From: Anaspis maculata
Lineage: Eukaryota > Arthropoda > Insecta > Coleoptera > Scraptiidae
Assembly (NCBI GenBank): GCA_949128115.1
Contig: OX421968.1
Location: forward strand, 25,652,377-25,716,376
Reading direction: 5' to 3'
DNA length: 64,000 nucleotides
The notes below the pieces were generated by a model. That model worked only from the letters and a program-made list of their open reading frames with translations. It did no database searches and was not told where the DNA came from. This document shows positions 33,790-43,657 of this stretch, piece by piece (the stretch's first letter is position 1; each line of letters starts with the position of its first letter). The position numbers and the translations under genes were made by a program.

Positions 33790-35880
33790 AAAAAGTCAGT
33801 CTGAATGCATCTGTCGAATTTCGATTTTTGACGTTTCGAAAAGCCGCCATATTGAACTCTTGCATTTTTCAACCTATACGATTGGGATCGAACCCATAGC
33901 CACTTGCAGTGATGTGAGTCGGGTATTTACCGGGTAGGTAGGTAAATATAAATCGGGTATTTACCCGGTATTTTCCCGAGCGACATTTACCCACCCTACC
34001 CAGTTTGACAGAAAATTTGACACTGTTGACAGCTCGGTTGACAGTGTTGACGGTTAAAGGTTAAATGATTTCTTTTTCCAAGTTCCAAGGCTCTATAAAC
34101 ATACCCTCCAAAGCACTTATTATTATTTTGCTGCTGTGAGCAAAAATCATTATTGTTACCTATTGTTGTTGTTATTATTGTTATTATTATTATTGAAAAT
34201 AGATACCCTATTAGAGACCCGATTTTGGGTAAATACCGGGTATTTACCCTGGGTATTTACCCTTAAATATAAAAACCCGGGTATTTTACATCACTGCCAC
34301 TTGGGTTGGACAACCAATAAGCATCTGTCAAATTTTGATTTTTGACGTTTCAACAGGCCGCCATATTGAACTTTTGCATTTTTCAACTGATCTGATTGGG
34401 ATTTTGGACCTATACCCACTTGGAGGTTGGCGATCAAAATGCAGCTGTCAAATTTTGGTTTTTGACGTTTCAAGAGGCCGCCATATTGAACTTTTACATT
34501 TTTCAACTGATCTGATTGGGAATTTGAACCCATAGCCACTTGAGATTGGCGATCAAAACGCATCTGTCAAATTTTGATTTTTGACGTTTCAAGAGGCCAC
34601 CATATTGAATTTTTGCATTGTTCAACCGATCTGATTGAAATCTTAAATCTACACTCACTTGAGGCTGGCGATCAAAATGCATCTGTCAAATTTTGATTTT
34701 TGACGTTTCAAGAGGCTGCCATATTGAACTGTTGTATTTTTCAAGCGATCTGATTGAGATTTTAACCTTTATCCACTTGGAGGTTGGCGATCGATAAGCA
34801 GCTGTCAAATTTTGGTTTTTGACGTTTCAAGAGGCCGCCATATTGAACTTTTACATTTTTCAACTGATCTGATTGGGAATTTGAACCCATAGCCACTTGA
34901 GATTGGCGATCAAAACGAATCTGTCAAATTTTGATTTTTGACGTTTCAAGAGGCCGCCATATTGAATTTTTGCATTGTTCAACCGATCTGATTGAGATTC
35001 TAAATCTACACCCACTTGAGGTTGGCGATCAAAATGCATCTGTCAAATTTTGGTTTTTGACGTTTCAAGAGGCCGCCATATTGAACTTTCACAGTTCTCA
35101 ACTGATCTGATTTAGAATTTGAACCCATAGCCACTTGAGATTGGCGATCAAAACGAATCTGTCAAATTTGATTTTTGACGTTTCAAGAGGTCGCCATATT
35201 GAATTTTTGCATTGTTCAACCGATCTGATTGAGATTCTAAATCTACACCCACTTGAGGTTGGCGATCACAATGCATCTGTCAAATTCTGATTTGTGACGT
35301 TTCAACAGGCCGCCATATTGAACTTTTGCATTTTTCAACCGATTTGATTTAGATTTTGGAACTATACCCACTTGGAGGTTGGCGATCGAAATGCAGCTGT
35401 CAAATTTTGGTTTTTGACGTTTCAAGAGGCCGCCATATTGAATTTTCACATTTCTCAACTGATCTGATTGGGAATTTCAACCCATAGCCACTTGAGATAG
35501 GCGATCAAAACGCATCTGTCAAATTTTGATTTTTGACATTTCAAGAGGCCGCCATATTGAACTGTTGTATTTTTCAAGCGATCTGATTGGGATTCTAACC
35601 TTTACCCACTTGGAGGTTGGCGATCGATATGCAGCTGTCAAATTTTGGCTTTTGACGTTTCAAGAGGCCGCCATATTGAACTTTTACATTTTTCAACTGA
35701 TCTTATTGGGAATTTGAACCCATAGCCACTTGAGATTGGCGATCAAAACGCATCTGTCACATTTTGATTTTTGACGTTTCAAGAGGCCGCCATATGGAAT
35801 TTTTGCATCTTTCAACATATCTGGTTGATATAACAAGCCTTTACCTACTTGAAGTAGATAATCGAGATGCATCTGTCAAA
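33790..35880 (+). repeat. Tandem array 2, ~120-bp units (about 15), interrupted by a MITE
   Basis: The unit is the same as array 1: GGCCGCCATATTGAA cores occur near 34362, 34485, 34840, 34960, 35080, 35307, 35430, 35547 and 35668, with variants between. A higher-order pattern is visible. Units alternate between a type with CACTTGGAGGTTGGCGATC and a type with CATAGCCACTTGAGATTGG, so a two-to-three-unit block has been re-amplified. Confidence 0.85.
33899..34303. mobile_element. hAT-like MITE with GGGTATTTACC repeats, 8-bp TSD
   Basis: The element (33907-34295) begins CAGTGATGTGAGTCGGG and ends TTTTACATCACT. The direct repeat GCCACTTG (33899-33906 and 34296-34303) flanks it. The subterminal regions are dense in GGGTATTTACCC and its inverse. 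A (TTA/TTG)n run lies at about 34155-34195. CAGTG termini with an 8-bp duplication fit the hAT superfamily. It is inserted within a unit of array 2. Confidence 0.8.
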
Positions 35881-36936
35881 TTTGCCATTTTGACATTTCC
35901 AAGGCTGCCATATTGAACTATTGTATTTTGTACAGTAGATTATATTGAGATTCAACAAATACTCAGTCAAGATGGACAATCCAAGTGCATTCGTCAAATT
36001 CGACATTTTGGCAGTTTGAAGCCGCCGTATTGAACTCTGGCTTTTTTCAATCGAATCCATTGAGTTTTCAAACCTAGACTTGGTTCAGATGAACAATTGA
36101 AACGTACCTGCCAAATTTTGAATTTTGCACATATTTTTATTCCATCTAAATTTCTCCTACAAATATTTAGAAAGGCTCCTAAATAATACAAATACACGGT
36201 TCTGCTCTTCCTTCCACTACACAGTGTCTTCCACGACAGTACCTTCTTCCGGTTTAGGTTTCCATAACACATATAGTCGCTTTCATTTCCAAAGTTCCAG
36301 TATTTACATTAGTTACCTTAAAGAAAAGTAGAAATACGTATTAATAAACAAAATAATGGTGTATCGATTTTCCCCGACAACTCTTCACTGACCAGACACT
36401 ACCCACTGACATGCGTTCCGTTCACAACAGAAATTTCAAAACACGCGAAAAACAAACATTTGCTCGGATTCATGTTACTCTTACACAATCAATTGCTCAC
36501 GCCTCTTGGAAAACTTCATCTGACCAAAACACTATCGACGGACATGCATAAAATTACTAAATTCGCCAAGGGGAAACCTGACATCCGCCAAAAACAACCG
36601 AAAATCAACATCATGTATACAATTCCCTTTCCACTTGTTCGGTGTCAGTGGAACAAATTCCATGACTACTTTTCAACCATAGCTGTCACCCAGGCGACAG
36701 CTTGCCGGCACCGGTGACAGCTAGTCTTTGAATATGATCGATGAACGGTTTCAATTTTCAACTCATTTTTTGTTTCTTAGACTTCTAGTTTCTTAGTTTC
36801 TTCTCAATCACGGCGGGGCAGGGTGGGCCAAAAAGTCTGCCGCCCCCTTCATATTCTCAACTTTCACTCCTTAGGGGCCCCATCTCACAATTCCGCCCAG
36901 GGCCCCCAGTTCCCTTAGTCCGCCACTGCAAAATTG

Positions 36937-37499
36937 CGAATAACAAAGTGATCGTGGCGTGTGGAACTGGAACGATTGAATTTCAAGCGCGCGTTGGAAG
37001 AAAGTGGCACAACAGAACGATGCATGATGTAGGTACTCTATATTCCAGAACTAAGCAGAAATTAGTTTTCAGTGGGAGTAATGACTGATGATGTAATGAA
37101 AAACTTTACTCATCATTCTTTTAAAAATCGCTGTGAGTTTCGCGACAGTGACGGTAAAGTCTCGTGCGTTGGTACGCGAAGTAACAAGTTGTATGTGGAA
37201 GGGTGATGGAGTTTCGAATTGATTGAAAATCAACCAGAGTGCAACTTGAAGAAGAAAAAAAGAGGAAGTTACCTTGAGTTTCGGAAATGAAGAAATTCAG
37301 CAACAAGAAGTCGCACTACCTGAAGAAGCAGAAAATGAGATTTATCTGCCCGAGATATGAATTCGACGAGCATTTCGATGCTGAAAAATGATCAACCGAG
37401 TCAACTGCGAGACGGAACAATATCTGTCCTCCTACCAATTACTACAGCCCGTCGGCCGTCTACTGTTCAATTTCTGGACCAGACTGTTTCAAAAACGCC
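36937..37499 (+). pseudogene. Copia-type pol fragment, piece 2
   Basis: It continues piece 1 in frame: ANNKVIVACGTGTIEFQARVG, KWHNRTMHDVGTLYSR and KLVFSG, then after a frameshift NRCEFRDSDGKVSCVGTRSNKLY. This is the gag-pre-integrase region of Ty1/copia elements, which normally reads DVLYVP...LFSVG...LY. The integrase core is missing. The next readable text (GNEEIQQQEVALPEEAENEIYLPE) looks like the acidic linker before RT, so an internal deletion of more than 1 kb is inferred. It ends at LINE-F. Confidence 0.75.
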
Positions 37500-38505
37500 A
37501 TTATTATTATTATTATTATTGAGATTCCCACTCAACAGGTAGATACCCATTAACAGAGTGAGGCGCACATCGAGCTAAGAGATAAGAGGAGAAAAAAAAG
37601 ACAACAAGAAAAGAACCGCGATCACTCAACACCGCCAGAAGCAGATCCGTCAAAGCAAGACCAGTGCCGGCCTTTGCGCAATTTTGGCGCCCCGGGCAAG
37701 AATTTGAAACCGCCGCCCCTAACTTGGGTCCTCGAGCGAAGCGAGCACAAATGAAGCATTTTTCTTGCAATAATGGAGTCTTTTGTGCTTTTACAAAAGC
37801 AAATTCGGTGATCGCTGCTGGCAAGTCGTTTTGTTTATTTTGTAAATCCTTAATTTTTTGGATTCCAACCGCGATTTTTTCGCCCCTATGAGCTGGCGCC
37901 CCGAGCGTTCGCCCGTCTCGCCCTACCCTAAGGCCACTACCACGATATGCCACTACTGAGCAAGACCTGATCTGGCCAACAGAACAAGAGAATATTTCAA
38001 TTCGATCCTGGACACTCGTATAATTAGAGCACATTTGATATATGGGAGAAGCCTTAAGAACATTAGTATTAGTAGTAGGGAGGTAAAACGTCTCGATGCA
38101 TCTTGAATTCACGCGTGGAACCCTGAACATCAATTTCTGCACCAAATTCTTGGAGTCGAGTAAACCATTGACAAGTTTAAAAATAAAAACAATGGAATGC
38201 GAACATCGTCTTAATCTGTTAGACTGTAGGCTGACGAACTGCGTCCGTGCCAGCAACATGTCCTGGGGACATCCCCTAGGAGGATAAGTACCCCAAGTTC
38301 TGAAATGCAAAAACTTCAAGAATCGACGCTGAACTCTCTCGATAGCGGAAACGTGCACCGAATATAAAGGACTCCAAATGATAGAGGCATACTCAAGACG
38401 AGGCCTAACAAATGTCGAATAAAGGAGACAGGCAGTCTGAAGATTCGCAAAGGGCCTGACCCCTGACATTTCTCAAGACAAAACCCAAACTCCTGAATTC
38501 CACTA
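37500..38505 (-). pseudogene. LINE-F: RT C-terminal fragment with (AAT)n tail, split by a MITE
   Basis: The minus-strand coding runs SLGFVLRNVRG, frameshift, ANLQTACLLYSTFVRPRLEYAS, IIWSPLYSVHVSAIERVQRRFLKFLHF, LFKLVNG-type text (VFIFKLVNGLLDSKNL) and VPRVNSR. These are the thumb and post-RT region of a CR1/Jockey-like LINE. After the nested MITE (37662-37958) the tail end reads LLAVLSDRGSF and ends near 37523. The left edge is an (ATT)n run (37500-37523), which is the minus-strand 3' tail. The ORF 37516-38469 is open across the MITE only by chance. Confidence 0.82.
37654..37966. mobile_element. 297-bp hAT MITE, 8-bp TSD, inside LINE-F
   Basis: The element 37662-37958 begins CAGTGCCGGCCTTTGCG and ends CATATCGTGGTAGTGGCC on the minus strand after CAGTAGTGG. 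The duplication AGCAAGAC flanks it (37654-37661 and 37959-37966). Subterminal GGCGCCCCG words occur at both ends. Confidence 0.8.
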
Positions 38506-39000
38506 ACACACAAACTCCATTAAGTGTGAAGATTCAAGGAAGTGGCAACACACCATGCAAGAAGAAATGGATGCTCTAAAATCGAATAATACGTGGACGC
38601 TGATGACACTACCGAAAAATGGACAGGTGATTGACAATAAGTGTTTTTTTCGCGTAAAAACTGATCCGGGCGGTAACGCGGTACGTTATAAAACGCGTCT
38701 TGTTGCATGCGGCTTTACGCAAGAAAAAGGTGTCGATTACCAGGAGACTTCCGCGCCGGTTGTGCGTTAAGGTCGTTCAGTCAGCTTATTTAGCCGCAAG
38801 TTTTAATTTTAGTCGTAAGTGCAGCATCGCTTATTGGCTGATCTGAGGAGGCTGGTTCATGACAGCCAATGAGCATCGCTGCGCTTACGACTAAAACTAA
38901 AACTTGCGGCTAAATAAGCTGACTGAACGCACCTTAAGTTCGTTATGACTCAATTCGTATTCTACTTGCACTAGCTGCTGAACAAGATTTGCAAATAGGT
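38506..39000 (+). pseudogene. Copia-type reverse transcriptase N-terminus, piece 3
   Basis: The text KWQHTMQEEMDALKSNNTW, TLPKNGQVIDNKCFFRVK, YKTRLVACGFTQEKGVDYQET and SAPVVR is the diagnostic start of a Ty1/copia RT (family pattern W..AM.EEM.AL..N.TW...ARLVA.GF.Q..G.DY.ETFAPVV). After a 171-bp hairpin MITE the frame continues as YDSIRILLALAAEQDLQ (38944-38994), again as expected. The catalytic YVDD motif lies beyond the surviving part. Left limit approximate. Confidence 0.88.
38765..38945. mobile_element. Hairpin MITE inside the Copia RT
   Basis: The element (about 38770-38940) has inverted arms built on CGTTCAGTCAGCTTATTTAGC and GCAAGTTTTA(A/G)TTTTAGTCG, with their inverses at about 38886-38935. 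CGTTA flanks it (38765-38769 and 38941-38945), and removing one copy restores VVRYDS in frame. TTAA also occurs at both ends. A 3-bp TTA duplication (PIF/Harbinger-like) is possible within CGTTA. Confidence 0.75.
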
Positions 39001-40130
39001 ACCTACATAATTATATCTAGCTTTGACGTGAAGTCCTGAGTTTCGGACGGACTTGAATCTGTGGAAATATCTCCGGCAAAGGTGAATGTATGATTCTACA
39101 GTTATATTGGCCGATGCATGGTATCTATACTTCAATTATTATTGCAATAAGACCATCAGTTTGAACTTAAGCATTTTGAGAAGATGAGAAGGTACCTAGG
39201 AAGTTAGACAGGTACTACCTACCTACTATCTAACCTAGAAAAACAAACTTGTGTCTAAACCGAAATGGTGGTGTATTTCAATTTTTTCTTCAAACTTTGC
39301 GCCTCCAGTTTGGTATTGAGCCGTGAGAGATCAGCATCGCCAAAAGAGTCATGAAAATTTGTGATTTCTTTCAGGAGATTTTGATTTGAATAAACTTTTT
39401 GGCTGCTCCACTTGATTTCGCCCTTTGAAATACAAAACAGACGCGGGGTGTACCTACTAAACCTAAGGTTGAAGAATTCGGGTCTCGGGAGCTGACTTGG
39501 TGTCGGAACGTGCCTATAATAATTTGCAACCACCATTAACAACTAGGTACTAGGTATCGATATTCAACACAATCGACATAACTAAAGCAATAAAGTGCTC
39601 AAATTGGGGTGGTTCCAGTATGAATCCGAGAGGTATTATTGTAAACCCAATAAATTGATGATGTGGGAAAAAATTCAAATACACAACCATGAGGTGTCGG
39701 TTTGGACACGACACAAGTTTGTTTATAGTATCCAATTTTCTGCCTTCTCAAAATGCTCAAGTTGAAACTTTTAGTCTTATTCCAATAATTGAAGTCGTAC
39801 AAATACATTATCAGCCCAAAAAATTGTAGCATACACTCACCTTTTCATAGATTCAAGTCAGTTCGGAACTCAGGAGCCATCTAATGCAGAATTCTGTCGC
39901 TTGGTGTCCGGCTACGATACGAAAAGCCGGCCAGCCGGAGAGGCACTTCCTTTTATTCATTACCTATCTCCAAAGTCCAAACTGTCCAACGTAAGATGAC
40001 GAAATTTACCACATCCACTAATGTTTTCATGCTTAATAGGATAGACTGTAAATCAATATAAAATTTTCACCAGGGGTGGGTTAAATCTGTGGGGTGAGGG
40101 GTAAGAATTACCCCAACTTTTTTGTGAGTT
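39001..40130. other. Unassigned A+T-rich stretch
   Basis: The ORFs here are short and unlike known families. The block at about 39975-40065 (GTCCAACGTAAGATGACG onward) recurs inverted at 45725-45800, so it belongs to a dispersed repeat. GTAGGTAC-type words near 39190-39235 are simple A+T-rich repeats. Confidence 0.4.
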
Positions 40131-40186
40131 TTTTTAGCGCATTTTCGTAAGAAAATGACGCTTACATGACCGGTTTGCAGAGCATA
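40131..40186 (+). mobile_element. Helentron-like 5' terminus (partner of 43140-43657)
   Basis: It reads TTTTTAGCGCATTTTCG, then GAAAATGACGCTTACATGACCGGTTTG. This matches the D-type 5' text seen inverted at 6834-6850 and plus-oriented at 8960-8980 (GACGCTTATGTGGCCGGTTTG). The GTCT tract that should follow is found at 43227, so later insertions, including LINE-G1, separate the two parts. Confidence 0.55.
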
Positions 40187-40831
40187 GTTTAAGGAATTTA
40201 CACTGGACGGCACTTACAGATTACTTTGAAAATTGGACAGGGGGGGAGCGAGTGCCCCATCTGCGCCGCAGCTGAAAATTTTTTCGGAAATAATAATAAT
40301 GATGTATTTTTAATGTACAAATAGGCATAGGTGAAAAAAAAGTTACTAAAATTTCTAAGATTTCAATTTTCCCGGGTTTTTCAAGGATTTTCATAAAGTG
40401 ATCACAACAGGGGCAATGAAAAAAGAGCAAAAAAAGCAGTTAGCACATGAATTATTTATCGAGACATTTTGCAAACAAAACGACATAAAGTCTGATATTT
40501 TTCAAGAATAATAACAAACTCAAAATAAAAAATAACTGTGACACGAATTCTAATTCAACATAACATACCTCCCTAAATAATAATCTGTATAAATTATCTC
40601 TAATAATCTTAATAAATTCTGATATTTTTTTAACCAATTACATAAACAGCAACAAAGAGCTGAGTGACAAAGAGAAAGAAGACCTATAGATCTATATATA
40701 GACCTTCTCATATAGGCGGTTCCCTTTGCTCGCAGCTCGTGCGCAGGTCTTCAAGTATACAAGCTCACTGGTTCAATAGGCTGTTTAACCTGGAGCGCTT
40801 ATCAATCGGGCTTGTTGCATGAACTCGACCA

Positions 40832-42164
40832 ATGACGGCCAATGACGGCCTGCTGATGTGCCTGGACTTGTCTAAGGCTTTTGACAGGGTGGACCATAAT
40901 ATTCTACTGAACAAGCTTGAATCCTATGGAGTGAGAGGTGTATGTCTAAAATTAATTGAAACATATATAAAAAACAGAAAGCAGGTAGTTGTAGACTATA
41001 ACGATCGCGGTGGTAAAGTAAGATCGACGCAGATAGAAATTAAAAGAGGCGTGCCACAGGGTTCTATTTTGGGACCACTTTTGTACATTATATATACAAA
41101 CGACTTGCAATCTGCAACAGATAAAAAAATTATTCAATACGCAGACGACACTTCAATTGTGTTCAGTGGAAGCTCTAGGAATGACGTGGGTTGGGATGCT
41201 TGGAGAACACTAAACTCTCTGGAGGGATGGTTCGAGACAAACAAACTGACACTGAATTTAGATAAAACAAGTGTAATAAGATTTGACTACAAAAAGGATG
41301 GTTTCCTGGACTTACTTGCTGGTGATGTGTTTAATTATGAATTGGACACATCAGTAAAGTTTCTTGGAGTCCACATCGATCACAGACTCGACTGGTTGGT
41401 ACACGTGGGCAAGGTAGCCTCCACTTTGTCAACGTACTGTTACGCTTTACGCCGGATCTCGCAGCTTGTTGGAATTGATAGCGCCTTGACCGCCTATCAT
41501 GCCCTCGTGGAATCGAGAATAAGATACGGGATAGTTCTTTGGGGCAATGCGACAGAGGTTTGTCGATCACTGATCCTACAAAAAAGATTGTTGAGAGGTG
41601 TCATGGGGTTAAATCCCAGAGAAAGTTGTAAACTTCAATTCAAAAACAAAAAAATACTTACCGTATTTGGATTGTATGTGTACGAGGTGGTGATGTTCGT
41701 ATTAAAAAATCCAACACTATTCACTAATGAAATAAGAGATCACGAACATAATACAAGAAATAAAAACGATTTAAAAACCCAAAAAATCAATTTCACATAT
41801 TTGCAAGGAAATTGCTCATGTAACATCATAAAAATATTCAATCATATATCTACGACATCAAGAAGTCTACCGCTTAGAATTATGAAAGTAAAGCTAAAAC
41901 AATTCTTAATTAATAAAGCGTACTACTCGGTTGAGGAATTCCTGAGCGATGATGCAAATTTTTAATGTGTGTATGTATGTCTTAATTTACTTGTTTATTT
42001 GTTATTTATTTATTTGTTATTTATTCTTCACTACGTATGTTGTTGTTTCATCATATTTATAAATTGTATTTGTACATATGTTTTTATCTATTTATTTATT
42101 ATTTTTTTTGCTGGACGGGTTCAACACCACATTATGTATGGTAATAATATGAACGAATAATTAA

Positions 42165-42195
<31 letters not shown>
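40832..42195 (+). pseudogene. LINE-G1: RT C-terminal two thirds, open over 377 codons, (ATCT)n tail
   Basis: This is the longest undamaged RT stretch in the window. It shows MCLDLSKAFDRVDHNILLNKL, GVPQGSILGPLLYIIYTNDL, IQYADDTSIVF (active site), NLDKTSVIRF, VKFLGVHIDHRLDWLVHVGKVA, YHALVESRIRYGIVLWGN and LILQKRLLRGVMG, then a C-terminus ending YYSVEEFLSDDANF with TAA at 41963. The RT finger region and endonuclease are missing, so it is 5' truncated at about 40832, just after a tandem AATGACGGCC. The 3' UTR ends in (ATCT)n at 42166-42195. An uninterrupted frame suggests a fairly recent insertion, but a functional element would need about twice this length. Confidence 0.92.
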
Positions 42196-42239
42196 ATATA
42201 GGTGAACCTGCGCCCCGAGGACCCCAGGTAAATGAGAAT

Positions 42240-43080
42240 GACTATACGAGCGTTGTCTCAATGAAACTGGTACAGTATCTATTAAAAAATATGTCAAAAA
42301 TGAGGCGTCCAATCAGAATATTTATTACAAAAATGACTTCTGCTAAATTGAATAACAAACCTGAAAGTGCATTCCGCTTTGAATTATTTTCAGTGGCGTA
42401 GAAGATATAGAGACGAAAAAGAGAGACCCCCTCCTCCTATTTACGCAACTGGGCACATTTGACCAACTACATATATGTTATTAAATAGAGGACATATTTA
42501 GGGAAACAATGTTGGAAATTTTAGGAAGTCGGTCGAGCGTTTCAAAGTTGAACCAAAAAACGGTTTTTATATTAACTTTGAAGAGCTCTGTATCTTTGTT
42601 ACCTATGCATTTCCAATTATTGGTATCAGTCCCAAGCATTTCCAAAGTCGATATGGCATAAAAAAACTGGGGGTTTTTGGGAGAAAACAATGTACAGAAA
42701 TGCATAGCAACGGAGATAGATTAAAATTAAAAAAAAAAATTGCATAACTTTTGAACCGCTTGACTGATCTTACTCTAATTTCAATCATTGTCTCCCTAAA
42801 TATGCCTCTATTCGATAAATTAACATATTTGGTCCAAAGTGCCAAGTTGCGAATGTTGAAAGGGGGGGGCTTTCCTTTTTGTCCCCCTATCTTCTTCGCC
42901 ACTGAAAATCTTTCAAAATGGAGTGCATTTTTAAAATCTACCTTTGCAAGATTTTGATTGCGAACTTGATTTTCGGGGTAGGTACGCTTGAATAGACTGT
43001 GCCAATTTCATGGAGATGGGGAGGGGTTCGTAAGTAAATTGTAATCTTTCGGGTAGAATTTTTTTTACAAATTCTCAATT
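42240..43080. repeat. IR4: diverged palindromic repeat with CAGTGGCG(T/A)AGAAGAT core
   Basis: Left arm words (TGCATTCC, TTTCAGTGGCGTAGAAGATA at 42390-42410, ATTTAGGGAAACAATG) are mirrored in the right arm (TTTAGGGAGACAATG inverse near 42795, CTTCTTCGCCACTGAAAA at 42893-42910, TGCACTCC inverse). The centre is near 42650. The outer ends are too diverged to define, and the 42480-42902 ORFs are mirror pairs within it. Confidence 0.5.
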
Positions 43081-43139
43081 CTGATACAATTTCGCGTCCG
43101 GTCAACTTTCATTTCAAGCTAATATCAAAATATGGCGCT

Positions 43140-43657
43140 ACCACCGGCACTGTTATTTGTCACTAGGCGGCACCAGCTCGTCACTAGGCGGCACTACTGT
43201 CGCCTACTTTGTAGCTTATTTTATGCTCTGGGTTTGTCTATCTGTCTGTCTGTCCGTCCGTCTGTCCGTGTAGAAAGTAAGAAGTCGTACTTCTCCTCGG
43301 GGAATGAAGCTTAGGTCTTCAAGGGTGGCCAGTGGGCAGATTGGATTTCATGGTTGCGGCGCCATCTTCGTCGCCATATTGAAGTCTCTTATTAGTGGAA
43401 CGATTTTCATGTAGCTTGAAACTAACCCTTGTCTCGTATAATCATTCTTATTTTCAAGCTGAATTTCATGATTTCGCCGGCATCTTGGCCGCCATAATGA
43501 AATCTCTTATTAGTGGAACGATTGTCATGAAACTTGGAACTTATGTTTGTCTCGTATGAACATTTTTATTTTCAAGCTCGACTTCATTCCTATCAAAGAC
43601 AGATCTGCACTAAGAAAATGGGATTGCGACTCACGCACGTGAGAGGATATTCACTTG
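43140..43657 (+). mobile_element. Helentron-like D-type 3' part with GTCT tract
   Basis: GGTTTGTCTATCTGTCTGTC (43222-43270, GTCT/GTCC tract) is followed by the D unique block (TTCAAGGGTGGCCAGTGGGCA) and about two tandem GCCATCTTGGCCGCCAT units. The 3' end is GAAAATGGGATTGCG, hairpin CTCAC-GCAC-GTGAG, GATATTCACTTG at 43657. The body is D, but the terminal hairpin is the H1 type, so this copy is recombinant or intermediate between subtypes. Confidence 0.7.

Larger units (their letters stand above)
28697..36936. mobile_element. 8.2-kb hAT-type element with perfect TSD, inserted in Copia
   Basis: The termini are CAGTGGCGGACCAAGGG at 28705 and the inverse CCCTTAGTCCGCCACTG ending at 36928, flanked by CAAAATTG (28697-28704 and 36929-36936). 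Removing it joins a Copia reading frame exactly. Inside is a duplicated three-part layout: P1 (29390-30480), array 1 (30850-31780), Q1 (31790-32610), P2 (32655-33640), array 2 (33790-35880), Q2 (35930-36725). No transposase is recognisable. It is large for a non-autonomous hAT, and the tandem arrays account for much of the length. Confidence 0.85.

Noticed and set aside
37516..38469. 317-codon ORF as one intact LINE protein
   Set aside because: It runs through a 297-bp hAT MITE with its own 8-bp duplication. Only the part above 37966 is LINE coding text.
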